Positions 1 to 23,757 of a DNA stretch of 64,000 nucleotides are shown piece after piece. The DNA lies in NCBI GenBank assembly GCA_013396755.1, contig VWZF01005476.1:825982-889981 (forward strand), read 5' to 3'. This DNA is from Sclerurus mexicanus. Lineage: Eukaryota; Chordata; Aves; Passeriformes; Furnariidae. The notes under the pieces are model-generated. The model had not been told where the DNA came from and searched no databases. It saw only the letters and a program-made list of their open reading frames with translations. Made by a program: the position numbers and the translations under genes. How positions within the stretch are numbered: position 1 is the stretch's first letter; the number at the start of each line of letters is the position of its first letter.

Positions 1-10914
<10,914 letters not shown>

Positions 10915-11453
10915 GACTCAGCTGTATTCATATGAGGATCATTCTCAAGCTGGATTTATAAGGGCATGTCAACTTCTTGCTTCTGTCAGTCTTGACAGAG
11001 GCAGCCTGACCAGAAAAAAAGAAACCAACAAAAAGCCGAAACAAAACAAGAAGTCCTCACTGCTGTAAGCCAAACAGGAAGAGAGATCCTATCATCAGAT
11101 AAGGGCAATTGGGCTGATCTTATTTTGCATCACTGCTGCGTTTTTTCACCGCTGTAATTAAATCAGTTGCGATATGAAAGAATTTACAGGACTTCTGCAA
11201 GTCTGCTGTTTTCTTGTAAAATATAATGAAGCTGAAACTGTCAGCCGAAGAGCAAATGGAAATATGCCACTTGATTGTATTTCTGATTAACAAATAAACA
11301 GGGCTGTTTCCTAAAGTGGTAGTGTTTCAGCTTTGAGGGTGGAAACATTGGTTTAATTTTCTAGAAAGTTAGACACTGAGAGATTCGGTTACCAATAGCT
11401 TTTTGTAAAAGATCAGATTACTGTAAATCCATCTTTCTTTAATGAGAAGTTCA

Positions 11454-11461
11454 TGTTTACA
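11454..11461 (+). promoter_or_regulatory. miR-30 8-mer seed match in ATG5 3' UTR
   Basis: TGTTTACA is the full 8-mer complement of the miR-30 family seed. miR-30 repression of ATG5 has been described in mammals. Function here is inferred from the motif and its UTR position only. Confidence 0.4.
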
Positions 11462-12840
11462 GTATATGTATTGGTATGCAAATGAGCTTTTAACTTTGAT
11501 AACATGCAGTGAGAGATTTTAAAGTAAGCCCGTGAGCATGTTTTGTCAGTTAAAAACATGCACAGCTTAATAATTTACAAATACTTTTGATTTGTATGCT
11601 GTCACTGAATACTCCAGTGTGTTTATTATTCAAACCAGTTTTCATAGACTAGCAGTGGTGTAGGATAATTTGTCTCAGGATTTGTCATGGCATTTCTTTG
11701 TGCTCATCTGATTTTATTTTTTTCTCCAAGAATATTTTCTTAATTTTCTTTAAAAAGTTTTTTGTTTGTTTGGATTTTTTTTAAGAAAACTACATGGATG
11801 TTGCAAGTGCAGGTTTGTATCCTGCTGTTTATTCCCTTAGACTAGGAAACAGTTAAATCATAGAATGATGAACAGATTGCTTTCTAATGATTTTGAATTT
11901 TGGAAAGCTGAGGCTTTTCCAAGCTAATACTTCCCTTACATCTGTGGTCCCTGAGCAATCAGTCCAAAATGTGGAAACTTCTAATCTCACTGATTTTTCC
12001 TTAGTTTAGCAGACATATTTTTAGATTATTGGATCATTTTGATTTCTAAATGTTTGTTGCCATTGCAGATGCTACTAGAACTCTACAATTTTTATTTTTT
12101 TTGTTACACTGAATTCATCAAACTGTGCTCTATTGCTTTGTCTGCAATTTGTGGCTGTTTGTGGCACAAAACAATGTTTATAGTAGACATATTATCAAAT
12201 ATGTCAAGTATTATCAAATATAAAGAAAGCATGACATTTTTCTTTCAAAAACAGTGGCTGTTGAAGATCCTACTCACAGTCTTGGCTTGTATGTCCCAGT
12301 TGACTCCCAGTGCTGTTCCCATTTGTTTCCATGCTCGCTTTATGGTAGGATACTTATATCTGTATCTGAAAAAGAAGAAAATGAAAATCAATCAAATGAA
12401 CAAAAGCCTCTTTATGAAGCAAGAGGGGAAGGATCTCCATGGGTGAGGATAGAGCTGAGGCCCAAAACAGCCTTAAGGGCAGAAAAAGTCAGTAGGCAGG
12501 TTAGATAGTGTTTTAAATGTTAATGAGGAAATAGCATGAAGGAAATGGAAGGGAAAAGGTACTAAGGAAACAAACCAATGCTGTATTCTGCAGGACATGA
12601 AGAATTTTTAAAACAAAACAAACCATGCTGATCTGTGTTAACGCAGAATAGAAATATAATATTCTTATAGTGGGATGATTTGGTCGAGTTATTCTAATTT
12701 CCAGTTCTGTTTAGAATTTTGTTACAGTGTTGAATTGGCATTTATGAACTTTCTTAGGGAGACATATCTAAATATTTTGGGCAATTTCAAAGTCCTGCCA
12801 GTGGAGAAAGCAAATATTTTGTAGAGTCTTCATATTTAAA

Positions 12841-12846
12841 AATAAA
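12841..12846 (+). terminator. ATG5: Probable ATG5 polyadenylation signal
   Basis: A canonical AATAAA is followed within about 20 bases by a GT- and T-rich stretch (TTTTGTAGGATGATTTTTTCC), the usual downstream element. Its distance from the stop codon fits the known size of the ATG5 3' UTR. Confidence 0.6.
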
Positions 12847-15800
12847 GCCTTTTGTAGGATGATTTTTTCCATTAATCAGGATAAGTGGCAATACATTTAA
12901 AAAACTGTAGAGATTGTGTTTCCCTTGTTTTCAGTTAAGCTGGAGCAAGTCACTGGCTATTTTAATATATTCTACACCAGCATTTTAAGTATACAGCTCT
13001 TCTCATGGCCCATATTTGCCAGTAAATCCAACTTTAAGGCCTAGCATGGAACAAAGAAATAGCTTGGCTTTAAAACATACTCTTTCCTCTTACTTTAACT
13101 ATTTAAACTTTATTAAAAAATAAAACAAAGTTTAAGTCTGTCTTTTATTTCCAGCTAAATAAGGATCTATGTCACGGAGTGACAAGAATATTTAATTAAT
13201 ACTTAATAAGTAGGAACTTCTCAAAGAGCTGGTTGGGTGAGGTATCCGAACAAAAGCACATCATCACAAAAATGAAGCAACATCTTTGCTTTACCTGATT
13301 TGAGTCACATTTATGTAATTTCTTTTACTTAATTGCCAATAACAATAGCAACAGAAGTTGTGTTGTAGTGTAATTAAATATTTCACGTTGAAATGCTGTA
13401 ACTTCTGGGGAAAGTAGATCTGGTCTAAATTGGTGGGAATCTGAAATAGTGTTCACTAAATTAATTTCAGTAGTAAGGAAAAGTGCCAAATATATCCATG
13501 CACGCTCCTCAGTGCTCAGAATTTAAGCGTAATTGGTGAGCAAGTTAAAAGACAATGTAAAATACACCAGAATACAGACCTTGTTGCCATCTTCATTGTA
13601 TTTTGTGTTTGTCAGTGGCTGCTGCTTTTGATTTTTGATAGTTCAGTGAAGAAAGGGTGAATTTTCTAATGATTTCTTTAATACCGCTGACTGCCAGTCA
13701 GCGTACATGGTGATGTCTTTTCATTAAGTGGTTGTTTTATTTTTAAATTAATTTCCATTGATTCATGGGCAGGGCGAGAGGAGTGGAAAGGAGTGAAGGA
13801 GCATCCTAAATAAAACAAATGTGTACTGGTAAAAAGTCAGATAGCATTGCCAATATTAGGAAGAATGTGAACTTGACATCTGATGGCTGTTAACCCTGGA
13901 AAATGGAGAATGGGAAAAATGTTGAAGAAGCTGAGAAAGATTTCCGCTGGGAAATGAGTAAAGCTTGTGCAGTGGTGTGTTACTCTGCTAAAACACTTGC
14001 AATCCTCCGTTCCCAATAGGTACAGAAACTTTTCTTCCATGGAATTTCGAGGGGGAGGGGTCTGAATGTCCACAGAAAGGAGAGATTTGGGCTGGTATAG
14101 GAACGGTGCTGCCTTAGTGACAGAAATGCTAGATATATATTGGTGTGATCAGGAACTCTTGCAGTAATGTGAAGAACTATTAAATGCCAAGGATAGATGA
14201 AGCACAGGAACGTGCAATATGAGCTACCATTAATAAACTGTAGAGCTATTTCCAATCTGGTTACTTCTCCACTAAGTGTTTGGGAGATGTGTAGCAGGTC
14301 AAGACTAAGTTTAAGTTATAAAAAGGGTAAGAGCTGTTTGCCTACAATGGCAGTCATTGGGTTCAGTACTGGGAAAGTCCTTTCAGTTCTGTGTTCCTGT
14401 ATGGTTTGCTCTGACAGCCAGATACCTAGCAGCTGATGAAAAAACCTGATCCTCACTTCCAGTATTCTTTATATCCTGTATAATAATTATGGCGCTTTTT
14501 TTAATATTGCCTTATATGGTGATTGATGGCTGAGCAACAGCTCTGTGTCTATGACACTGATGATTGCTAGAGTTTTTTCAGGTTTGATATTTAGGAAAAT
14601 GTGCATCTTGACTGTACAAGTGTGTTAGCACGCTCTTGGAAGATTTCTAGGGCTCAAAAAGTGTCTGTTGACTTGATAGGATGTTATAAGCAAATTTCAC
14701 AGCTTGCCAGTGATAATTTACCAAATCGAGGGACTGGACAAGGAAAGGATAGGATAGTCCCTTTCACAGATACTTTCCAAAATCTTTACATGTAACAGTT
14801 TTAAATTCTCCAAAGAACATTGGTGTTAGTTTGCTTACAAATTTAGCTGTAGTTTACAGAATTTATTCATTTGCTACCATCTGTAGATGTTAAAACTTAT
14901 TACATACTTTTATTAGTCTAATATTGATGATTATCAACTTGTGTCAGGAAGAGAACAGTGTTAGTAATCGTGAGGTCTCCCATGGGCACCATTGCTCTGG
15001 TGCTGCAGATGGATGAAATGTGAAGATTGAACGCATCTCTGGCAAGTACTACCACTTTTTCCAACTTCAGCCTTTCAGCAAGAACCAAGCGTCTTTACTG
15101 AGAAAATAATGTTCTTTTCCTGACATGGTGAAGTGTATTTCAGGAGAAAAAATATTTTCCATTCCAAATTTTTGACTGTATCAGAATAATAAGGCTTTTG
15201 GAACGTGATTTTTAGCCATTCATTTTAGCAGTCCCTGTTTACTTGGGCCACACAGTGATTCCTGAAATTTATTTTTTGTCTTTCCTTAGAATGAGAAAGG
15301 TTATGCACAGAGGTTCTTAGAATGTCACCACATATAGAATGGGTTCTGAATTAAAGCAGGTAGGTATCTATTCTGTGTTAAAAGTTCTGGTTTTGAGACA
15401 GGCATGGTGACATTTCAAAATGTCACACTAAACCTGAGTAATATCTCTTGAGAGAGAGGTAAAAAGATGTTAAGTTTCAAATGCTCAGAACTAGATTTCA
15501 GGTTTCTGTACTTTCAAGTTACACTACCAAATTAGCTTGTGGAAGATGAGTTTAAAATGAGAGAGATGTTTTCTTTCCTTCCTTTGCCTTTCATGTTTCT
15601 ATGATTCAAGTAATTAAGTTGTTCTAACTGTGAAATGAAACACCAGTTTCTCTAAACAATAGATTGAAGAACACAGAGGAAGACAAAACAGCTATGCAAA
15701 CAGCTACATGAAGAAGAGTTTGGTGTATGTCAGTTTTTATATGCATAAAATAGCTAGCATTATATGGAGTTTCAAGGTGTGGGTTTCATAGTACTTAAAT

Positions 15801-16712
15801 GTATAAAAAACACTTAAGGTAGAAAGAGAGACAGTCAAACACTGTGTTAGGATTGGAGGAGCTTGACTGCACTTGAAACTGCCAAAATGTGCCAAATTTT
15901 AAAATAGCACTTTTCACTGAAGGTGTTTAAAACCTTTATCCTTGCATCCTTTCACTAATCTAGGTCAACAGATACAATAAAATGAATGTGCTGTGGAAAC
16001 AAATCTGTGGTTGTTACTAATATACATTATATTCTCAGCACTTGCAGTAACTGTGAGTATAACATTGTGGAAAGGGTAAAGCCGGTATATGATGTAGTTT
16101 GTTTGCATCTGCCAGAATTTGGAGGATCGCTGGCTAGACTTGTCAGGTGTGTTTTGCAAGTTCGCATGCACGTCTTAAAACCCTCTAGAAGTTAGGTTCT
16201 CTTTCAAAGAAAATCGGGCTGTAGTGGTGGTGGTGGGGGAAGAAATCAATAGCATTGTTCATGAAACCTGTGCCTTCAGTGGCGGCCTTACAGTGAAAGG
16301 CATGGGGAGAGAGTGCACAAGTGAAAGCTGGTGATGTCTTGTTTTGCACAGATATGTGTGTAATTCCTCCTTGTCCATATTATTCCTTAGTGTCCCAACT
16401 GACATAGCAACCAGACAATTTGTAATTCTTTCAGCTAGACACAGGCATTCAAGTATTTTTATTACTACAGAATTAAAGATCAGAAAGGAAACTATCTAGC
16501 TGAAACTTGCACCTTACATACTTTTCTGGCTGTAATTAAAATAATCTGCACTTCATAAGGTTTGATTTCCATCAGGCATATGTACACACGCCCTCACTGG
16601 ATTTTTTCCACACTTCAAAATTAGGAAAATAGGCCAGTCTTCCTACATTTTAAAGTTTATCCAAGTCTGTACAAGGCAAACAGGAGCAGGAGATCAGGCT
16701 GTGGGGGTGACC

Positions 16713-17192
16713 CTAAAGCCCTGAAGTGCTGGCACAACCCAGGAAGTCATACAGCTTCTTCGCTATTTCCACAGCGACCATTTTATCACAGGAATCCTGG
16801 CCCTCACTTGCAGATTCTTCCTTAATTTGCAGCTTCTCTTTAGCTGGAGCTTGACCTGAGCTGACTAGCGCTGAGGCTGTGCCTGCCCCTCGCTCCACAG
16901 CGCCTGGCTCTCCCATGGGGGACTGCGGGATTGCTGTCGGTCACTGCGCCCTGCGGGTGACTAAAGCCCATGGTCTGGAGCCCTCGCACAGCTCCTGCTT
17001 CACCGTCGGAGGTGTCAGTTCATTTCTGCTGGCTGTTACCATGAACTGGGTGGCTCTGTAGGAAAATGGTGCAGAGGAGGAGAGAGGGAAACGAGAGGAA
17101 TTAAAAAACAGTGAAGGTGGGGCTTGAGAGAAAATACTTTGTGGGGAGTGAAATGACAGAGCCGGTTTCTTGATCTCACCCGGGTTTCTCAT
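16713..17192 (-). pseudogene. Possible decayed coding segment: two same-frame ORFs split by one stop
   Basis: On the - strand, 17,192-16,941 and 16,916-16,713 are in the same reading frame, separated by a single stop and about 24 bases. The upper part includes NELTPPTVKQELCEGSRPW. The lower part is Lys/Glu-rich (EKLQIKEESASEGQDSCDKM) and ends in a short hydrophobic/basic stretch. The segment is richer in CpG than its surroundings. I recognise no family and see no splice sites that would link it to a gene. It may be a retrocopy remnant, an old exon, or a chance frame in a CpG-rich patch. Confidence 0.2.
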
Positions 17193-17592
17193 TCAGTCAT
17201 CATTTTACAGCTCCCACCACGTGCTTTCCTTTCCATCCTTTCCATGAATACAGTGCAATGGCTTTCACCTGCGGAGCGAAGTGTCTGGCACCTCTGGTGT
17301 CACCGCCTGCTATAGCTGCATCTCCTTGGAGCAAGCACTGCACCGCGGGGGTGTATTTAACTGTGATGTTTTAGCACATTGCTGAAGGAGGCCTTTATTT
17401 ACGAGAATTGTTTCGGAGCTTCCTCCTCGGCAGCGGGTCCTCGACTCGGGCCTCCTTCAGCTGTGAGGAGTCAGAATTGGTTGGTCTCAGTGCACAAAGT
17501 GGCAGCCCAGCCTGCACAGGCACTGCAGGTTACTGTTCTAGGACACCGTGTTCTGGAATGCTGAATCGGCGGCATTGCTTTTTGATTCAGGG

Positions 17593-17637
17593 GATGGATG
17601 GGTGGATGGATGCGTGGATGGATGCGTGGATGGTGGA
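17593..17637. repeat. Imperfect GGAT/GCGT minisatellite
   Basis: A short run alternates GGATGGATG and CGTGGATGGATG units. It also opens chance frames on both strands (a repeated IHPRIHP-like peptide on the - strand). Confidence 0.8.
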
Positions 17638-18922
17638 GTTGTTTGAGGACCTTTGTGTCATGAAAATTAGTTTCATGGCTCTGAAGTTTTACTTTATGCC
17701 GTTGTGGATGTTTCATACAGAACAGCAGAATACATTTTCAAACTGTGTAATAAATACCAAACCTAGTTTTGGTCACAAGCCTTTTCTGTTTCATTTTCCA
17801 GTCAGAATAAGATTCCATTATATGGGGTTTAGTTGTAGAACAAGATGTCAATATTCATAACAAGGCTGTATAAGCAGTAGAAAGAGGATGTGTCATTTTT
17901 AATCATCAACATTTCTGCGCTGTATATCTCAACGCCTTTCAATATGAAGACACACAAGAACTTCTGCCTTTCTGCTGAGGCATAGTTTTGATGAACCACC
18001 CAGGCAGTTTCTCTGCCAATTTGGGAGGTCTGTTCCCCTATGGAAGCCATCCAATTTTGGTTTATTGTATATAAATTTATACTTGATGGCTGTTGAGGAA
18101 ATCGCTGGAAGAATAGCCATAATGGCAATTTTTTTAAAAAAAAAAAAGCTTAAATTGTTGCTCAAATGTCCTTCACTGAGAAATCATACTGTGAGTTTTC
18201 AGTGAAATCAGTGATGTTCTACTTCTGGTTGTGCATTCAATTATTTCAGTGGTAAGAGGGCACAATCTTAATGGGTCAGTTTCCAATTGCCTTGAAATAC
18301 AACGTATATTTTTAATTAATATATCAATAGCAGGAACTACTTGGCCTTTATTTTATCTCTTACTGAAACTTGAATGCATTCAAGGGTTCTGCTGCAGTTG
18401 GCTTCCTTGGGGAGATGCAGCAGGAGTTGTGTCCCCTCACACTGGGTTCATGTCTTTTGAGGGTATGGAGGAAAATATTTCAGTTCTCTGCAGCCTACCT
18501 ACTTGCACTCTTCCCTCCCTCCTTCCTCATACCAGATGCCACAATTTTCCATAATGCAGCCCTTCATTATTTTATTTTTTTTTTGTTCCATGCTTTGAAC
18601 ACAAAGCAGATGAATTATAGCTACTGAGCATAACAATTAATTCTTCAGCTGTCATTTTAGGGGACTCTGAAATTTAGGTCTTTCAAGTTTCTGAGCCACA
18701 CCTCTACCAGAGACTTGTTCTTGGGTAACCGCACAAGCTCCCAACAAGATAACACAAGGTGTAAATTAAATTCTCTTTAAAAATTGGCACTCGAGTAAAT
18801 GGAAACATCCATAACCTGCATTCATGCTTGTTTCACTGTCTCTGTATAATCAGTTTTCTGTATATGTTCACAAAACAAAGCTAACCAAGATGGTGTGATG
18901 GTGAATGAAAGATGCACAGCTA

Positions 18923-18955
18923 CACCCCCCCCTCCCCCCCTGCCCCGCCGCACCC
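18923..18955. repeat. C-rich tract, possible G-quadruplex on the - strand
   Basis: Runs of eight, seven, four and three C are separated by one to six bases. On the opposite strand this gives four G-runs with short loops, the usual pattern for a G-quadruplex. It sits in otherwise AT-rich intergenic DNA. Confidence 0.6.
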
Positions 18956-20934
18956 AGGTCAGCCTTGTTTGTGTCACTGCAGGCAATTAACAGTGCTCAA
19001 AACCACATGTGGCTCCTATTCCAAAATGCCATTTGATAGTATCAGGAGGCTTGAGCAGTCAAGAAAAAAATAGGTTTGTTTTTTAAAGGGAGTTTATTCT
19101 TCAGCATTAGAAAATGCTGAAGTAATAAAAGGTATCGAGTGTGCAGCATCAGCAAATAGGTGTTTACTGCAAGGTATGTCTGGATGAGATAGAAATGCTT
19201 CATCTTTAGTATAATATATGCTTGAAATGAACTGTGGTATATTTCTGTGTTATGCTTTGGTCCTAATGTGTAGTGAGGCGCTATGCTGAAATGAATGTGG
19301 ATACCATCAATAAAGGAGAAGATCTTTAACATCTTAATGTATGGGCATGTGCCACCATTGCCACATAATAAACAAGGGTGTAAGCTTTTCAGAGCTCCCC
19401 CAAGATAGGGAACTTTTCCCTTCTGTTGTTCCAGGGTGTCTCAGAGCAGTGGAGTGCTTTCTCTGGCATTGACCAGGGAGAGAGAACATGAAGATGAATA
19501 ATGACTGTGGATTTGCCAGATACACTGTAACCATACGTGTGTATCTTGACCCAATAGTAATGAATACGAATGTTCATCTTTACCTGCACAATTAGTTCTG
19601 AGTGATTTTGTTACTTTTATCAAAGAGGGTTTCAGGGGTTTGAAGTAACCTTAGGACAGGGATAATTTCACTGACTAGCCTTGGTGCTAATTATTTGAAG
19701 CAAATCAGTCACTGAGATTTTTGTTAAATTTCACTGTGGAGTGAGATAAGGTTAAGTGTGAATGGTGTGGCTGAAAATTTCTTGAGAAATATTTGAGTTT
19801 ATTTTGCAGTGGCAAATAGGATCACAGCAATAGAACATTCCCACTTTTAATGTCTTTCTGCTGAATGTTTGGTAGGACATCACTGTTTGCCTGGAGCACT
19901 GAAGTATCCCTCTGCCATTCAGACCACGTGGTAAGGGTGTTGTCCTGGTGGAAGAATCTCCTCCCCCAAAATAAGGGCTGACCTAAACCTGAGTCTGGTT
20001 CGTCTGAATTCTGACACTAGTACACTCACTGAACACAAGCTGCATTGTTGCCTGCTTAGCACAGTCTGCAGCTTTTTCTGGATTTATTGCCTTGCAGAGA
20101 TAAAGTGTGCTATTCAGTCTTTAAAAATCCTACCTCAGCAAATTAAGAACATCTTAGAAGTTTTTAAAACTAGAGGGAGAAGCCAAGAGCTAGGAGGAGC
20201 TAGCAGCAACTCCCATGATGTACCAGAAAGAGAGAAAACTTAAATCTGCCGCTTTTCATCACAAGCTTCTTGATGCAGTACAAGAGAAAAGTTTCTCAGT
20301 AAGTTGTCTGGTATTCCGATAGGGAAAATAACTGGGGATGTTACCGCTGCTTATGTTGATGTCAGTACCTTCTACTTTGCAAGCAGAGTTTATCAGCTTG
20401 TGCCATGAATCTATTGTCCTGCCTCTCCACAGATGTGGAAATTCAGCTTCCAGGAGAACTGTCATTTCAGTTTTACTGGGGCAATGAATTGGTAGAAGTT
20501 TGGGAATAAAAGATGATATCTAGAAGGTTACTTATGGCAGAAGATCCTTCTCAAAGCCATGTTTAATCCTGCTGTGGAGCAGGCTCTGGTCAGCTGGGAT
20601 TATGCTGGACCATCTGGCAATATGTGGAGCAAGTCTGTCAGTAATACCTGGATGATGGTTTGGAGCTCAGAAGGGACAGATGCTATCATGTTTTGCAATG
20701 CAAAGTTTAAAGGGTGTGTGATACTGAATTCACAAGATGGCATAGTTTGGTACATGATGCACAGCCTGTGTGGTTTCATTGTGGAATGACTCTTTCATGG
20801 CATGGCACTCTATTAATATGAGAAGCATTGTTTTAATTATCTCAGCTGATGTTCCTCTGAAACTGCTTGGTGGGTAATTTTAATGGATGCATGTCATCAT
20901 TTAGGAATGGTATTCACCAATTTAGTCTTCCCAC

Positions 20935-21330
20935 TGAAACCACTCCAGACCACTCTCTGCGCGATCACTTCCCCCTCCCACTTCCCCTCTCCTTATGGTG
21001 GGCTGGAGAGGAGAAGTGGAGTCACAGAAGATAAAGATCATGGGTTGGGGTAAGAACAATTTACTGGAAACAGCAATAAGATAAGAAAACTAACAGTAAC
21101 TGCAGCAATACTAATGACAGAGGGTAAAAGAAAGAGGCAAATGATTCACACACAGAAACCTCCCAACAATACGTGACCGCTACCTCCGCCACGCCACACT
21201 GACCCTGAAGGGAGCCCTTCCCCTGTCCCCAGAAAATGACATGAGGCGGTATAGAGCAACCTCTGGGTCCTGGCCATGCACACTCCTGGCTACTGCAAAA
21301 ATTAACCCTGTCCTGACTGAAACCAGGGCA
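20935..21330 (-). mobile_element. Solo LTR of an avian endogenous retrovirus (degraded)
   Basis: Read on the - strand, the element starts TGCCCTGGTTTCAGTCAGGA, passes through GGGTTAATTTTT, contains CAGTAAATTGTTCTTACCCC and CAACCCATGATC, and ends in a GGTTTCA terminus with the LTR-type TG...CA ends. These blocks match in order a bird LTR family I know from many genomes, which opens TGTCCTGGTTTCAGCTGGGA and has CAACCCA near its 3' part. Length is 396 bp. There are no gag, pol or env remnants beside it, so it is a solo LTR. I could not find a clean target-site duplication (left flank CTTCCCAC, right flank ATGTGG), which suggests age or slightly misplaced ends. The open frame across it on the - strand is incidental. 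Confidence 0.6.
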
Positions 21331-23670
21331 ATGTGGAATGGAAGTCACTGCACTGGCAGGTACAATAACTGGTCATCTTACTTGCTTACAAATGTTCCAA
21401 GCAATCATGTATGACACCTTCCTGCAAATGAGGCAAATCCCGCTTGGCGCTCAAGCCTCTGAGGAAGAAAACTTTTATATTATAACATTAAAGGCAGACA
21501 CTTTGTTTTAATCACTTGCCAAAGCAGCTGAAAACAATTATTAATTAATAGGAAACATTGACTTTTAACTTTGTAAACTCTCCAAAGAAGTATCTGTGAC
21601 AACTTGCATCTGGATTTATGGGTAATTTGGATGCAGTGAAAATGGGCATCGTACTGCAAAGGTTGATTGCTTTAAATTCATTTTAAGTGTACACATAGTG
21701 CTCTTAAAATTAATATGTTTATAAACCTAAATTGGTTGAGTTGCATGTCTTTTGTTCTCTTTGTGGCTTCATTTGAAGCAACAGTAAAAAGCTGTGCTTG
21801 TTTGTGTGTTTAACTAAAATGTTAAATGCAATTAATCCACTAAAAGCATACAAATATTTTTTTGAATAACAGAGGCGCCCCTGCCACAGTGGCTGTGGTA
21901 TTTAACACTATGGTTTGGAGAGTCGAAGGCAATTTTTTCACATCTCATACAGAAAATTTTAAAAAATCTTTTGCTTGGCTTGTTTAATTTGAAGCAACGC
22001 AGTGCAGCACCCTCAGTTTTTCTTGTCTGCTTTGATAAGGCTGGGGTTAGTATGTATGGTTAGGGGGAGGCGGCGTTCCTAGTGTTTTAGATTCTGGATC
22101 TTACTTTCCCTTCTGAAAAATACTGCATCTGACAAATACAGCTCCCAGTTAAAAAGAAGGACAGGGTGAATATTGCAGTCTGAGACAGAGCTCCTGTTCG
22201 GTCTGACTAGGGGGTGATTATTTGGGGTTTCATCATGCAGATCTATGGCTTTTGCCTCTTTTGTCAAAAAAAAAAAAAAAAAAATTCTTGGACTTGGTCA
22301 GAAACAGAGAATATCTAAAATATTTCAACAAGATCAGGCCATAAAAGTTTGTTTGTTATCTTAACTGAGAATCTTGAGACATCCCAATAATTTTAACAAT
22401 GGAAGAATGACTCCTTAGCCTGTCTACTTCTAGCTGGTCCACTTCTCGGTTATTGAGAAATTCATGGGGAATCCTGTGGCAACTTTAATAACTGCAGATT
22501 TCTCATCACTTAAAATCTCTTTTCTAGCAAACATGAAAGCTTTGCTTTATGCATTTGCTCCTAAGACTCTTCTCTTAAAAATGGTGCGTGCTCTCATCTT
22601 TTATTTAAAATTCTACTAGTCCTGCTAAAACAGCAATTTGCTCTTTGCCAGGTAACTCAGTCTGAGCTCATCTCCTATGCATGGAACTGACTCTTAACTG
22701 TGAGGGTTGTCTGGTCACACAAATGTTTTGCACAGGTGTCATAAAGAAATTGAGCTCGTCCTTGTTTTATGTAATGCTTTTCAAATGCAGACTGAAAGTT
22801 AAAAAAACACCAACATAATTTCTGCAGTGGGTTGGGCATTTTCTGCACCTTTTTTCTCTACCTCCTGTTGCTTGATACACTGCTCAGTCTGGAGACCTGT
22901 ACTAGACGTTCAGCCTACCAGGCACAGCAGAACAGTGAACTGTACTTATGACAGGACTTATCTCCAGGACATTGTGACCAATTGCAAAAGAAAGCAGTAG
23001 ATTGCTTCTGGTTACTCACTGGTGTATTAGATTTCTACTAGCAGAACCATTTTCAGGTTTCTGGGTTGTAGATGGCAGATGGAAATAATTACTTTCAGTA
23101 TGCTCTGAGGTATTGCTAACTGAACAAGAAAAACAGCGTGGTTTCCTTCTCCCACCGCCCAGGGTTTAGGATATGCCTAGCTAGAGTGCAAAGAGGATCT
23201 AGATTGACTCCTGAGTTTCGTTTTAGTGTTCTTCATTATTTCCACAGAAGCAGTTGAGGGATAAATATAAATTCCAAATGTCAGCCTCTGGAGAAGGTGT
23301 AAATCTGAACTGTGATGGCACTTGTTGAGAAGGAATTCAGAGCAGCCTTCCTTTTAATGCTTGGTTTTCGCATGGCTTGTGATGATTAGGGGATTTTCGA
23401 GATCAGTGAGGCTCCTTTATACCAGTCTTTGTTTTGATCAGTGTCCTTTTCTGTCCTTTCTCAGTGCCTAATCTCAGGCACAACTCCCATGCAACAGAAA
23501 CCTTCCCCAGCTCTTGAGTTGTCTAAACACAGTCTGGGATTGCAGTGTCCTCTGATGCTTCTGCATGTAAAAAGCTGTTCAGATTTGGTCTATTCTTCTC
23601 CAGCTCTTTGGATCTGCCAGCTCTGTGAAAATACTGGGCTGTTAAAATTTTGGAATTATAAAATAAAACA

Positions 23671-23757
23671 TGATATGATATGATATGATATGATATGATA
23701 TGATATGATATGATATGATATGATATGATATGATATGATATGATATGATATGATATG
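23671..23757. repeat. (TGATA)n pentanucleotide microsatellite
   Basis: About 17.4 perfect copies of TGATA/ATATG without an interruption. The lack of interruptions suggests recent expansion and likely length polymorphism. It creates repeated SYHII frames on the - strand that are not genes. Confidence 0.97.

Larger units (their letters stand above)
10915..12865 (+). other. ATG5: ATG5 3' untranslated region
   Basis: The region runs from the ATG5 stop codon to the first well-placed AATAAA (12,841-12,846), giving a UTR of about 1.9 kb, similar to the roughly 2 kb known for mammals. A proximal AATAAA at 11,293-11,298 could give a short form. An 8-mer TGTTTACA at 11,454-11,461 is a perfect miR-30 seed match. 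The open frames inside (for example 12,039-12,446) lack homology and are treated as chance. The end point is inferred from the signal. Confidence 0.7.

Noticed and set aside
12254..12508. 84-codon + strand frame after the ATG5 stop
   Set aside because: It lies in the ATG5 3' UTR, does not share the ATG5 frame end, and shows no homology.
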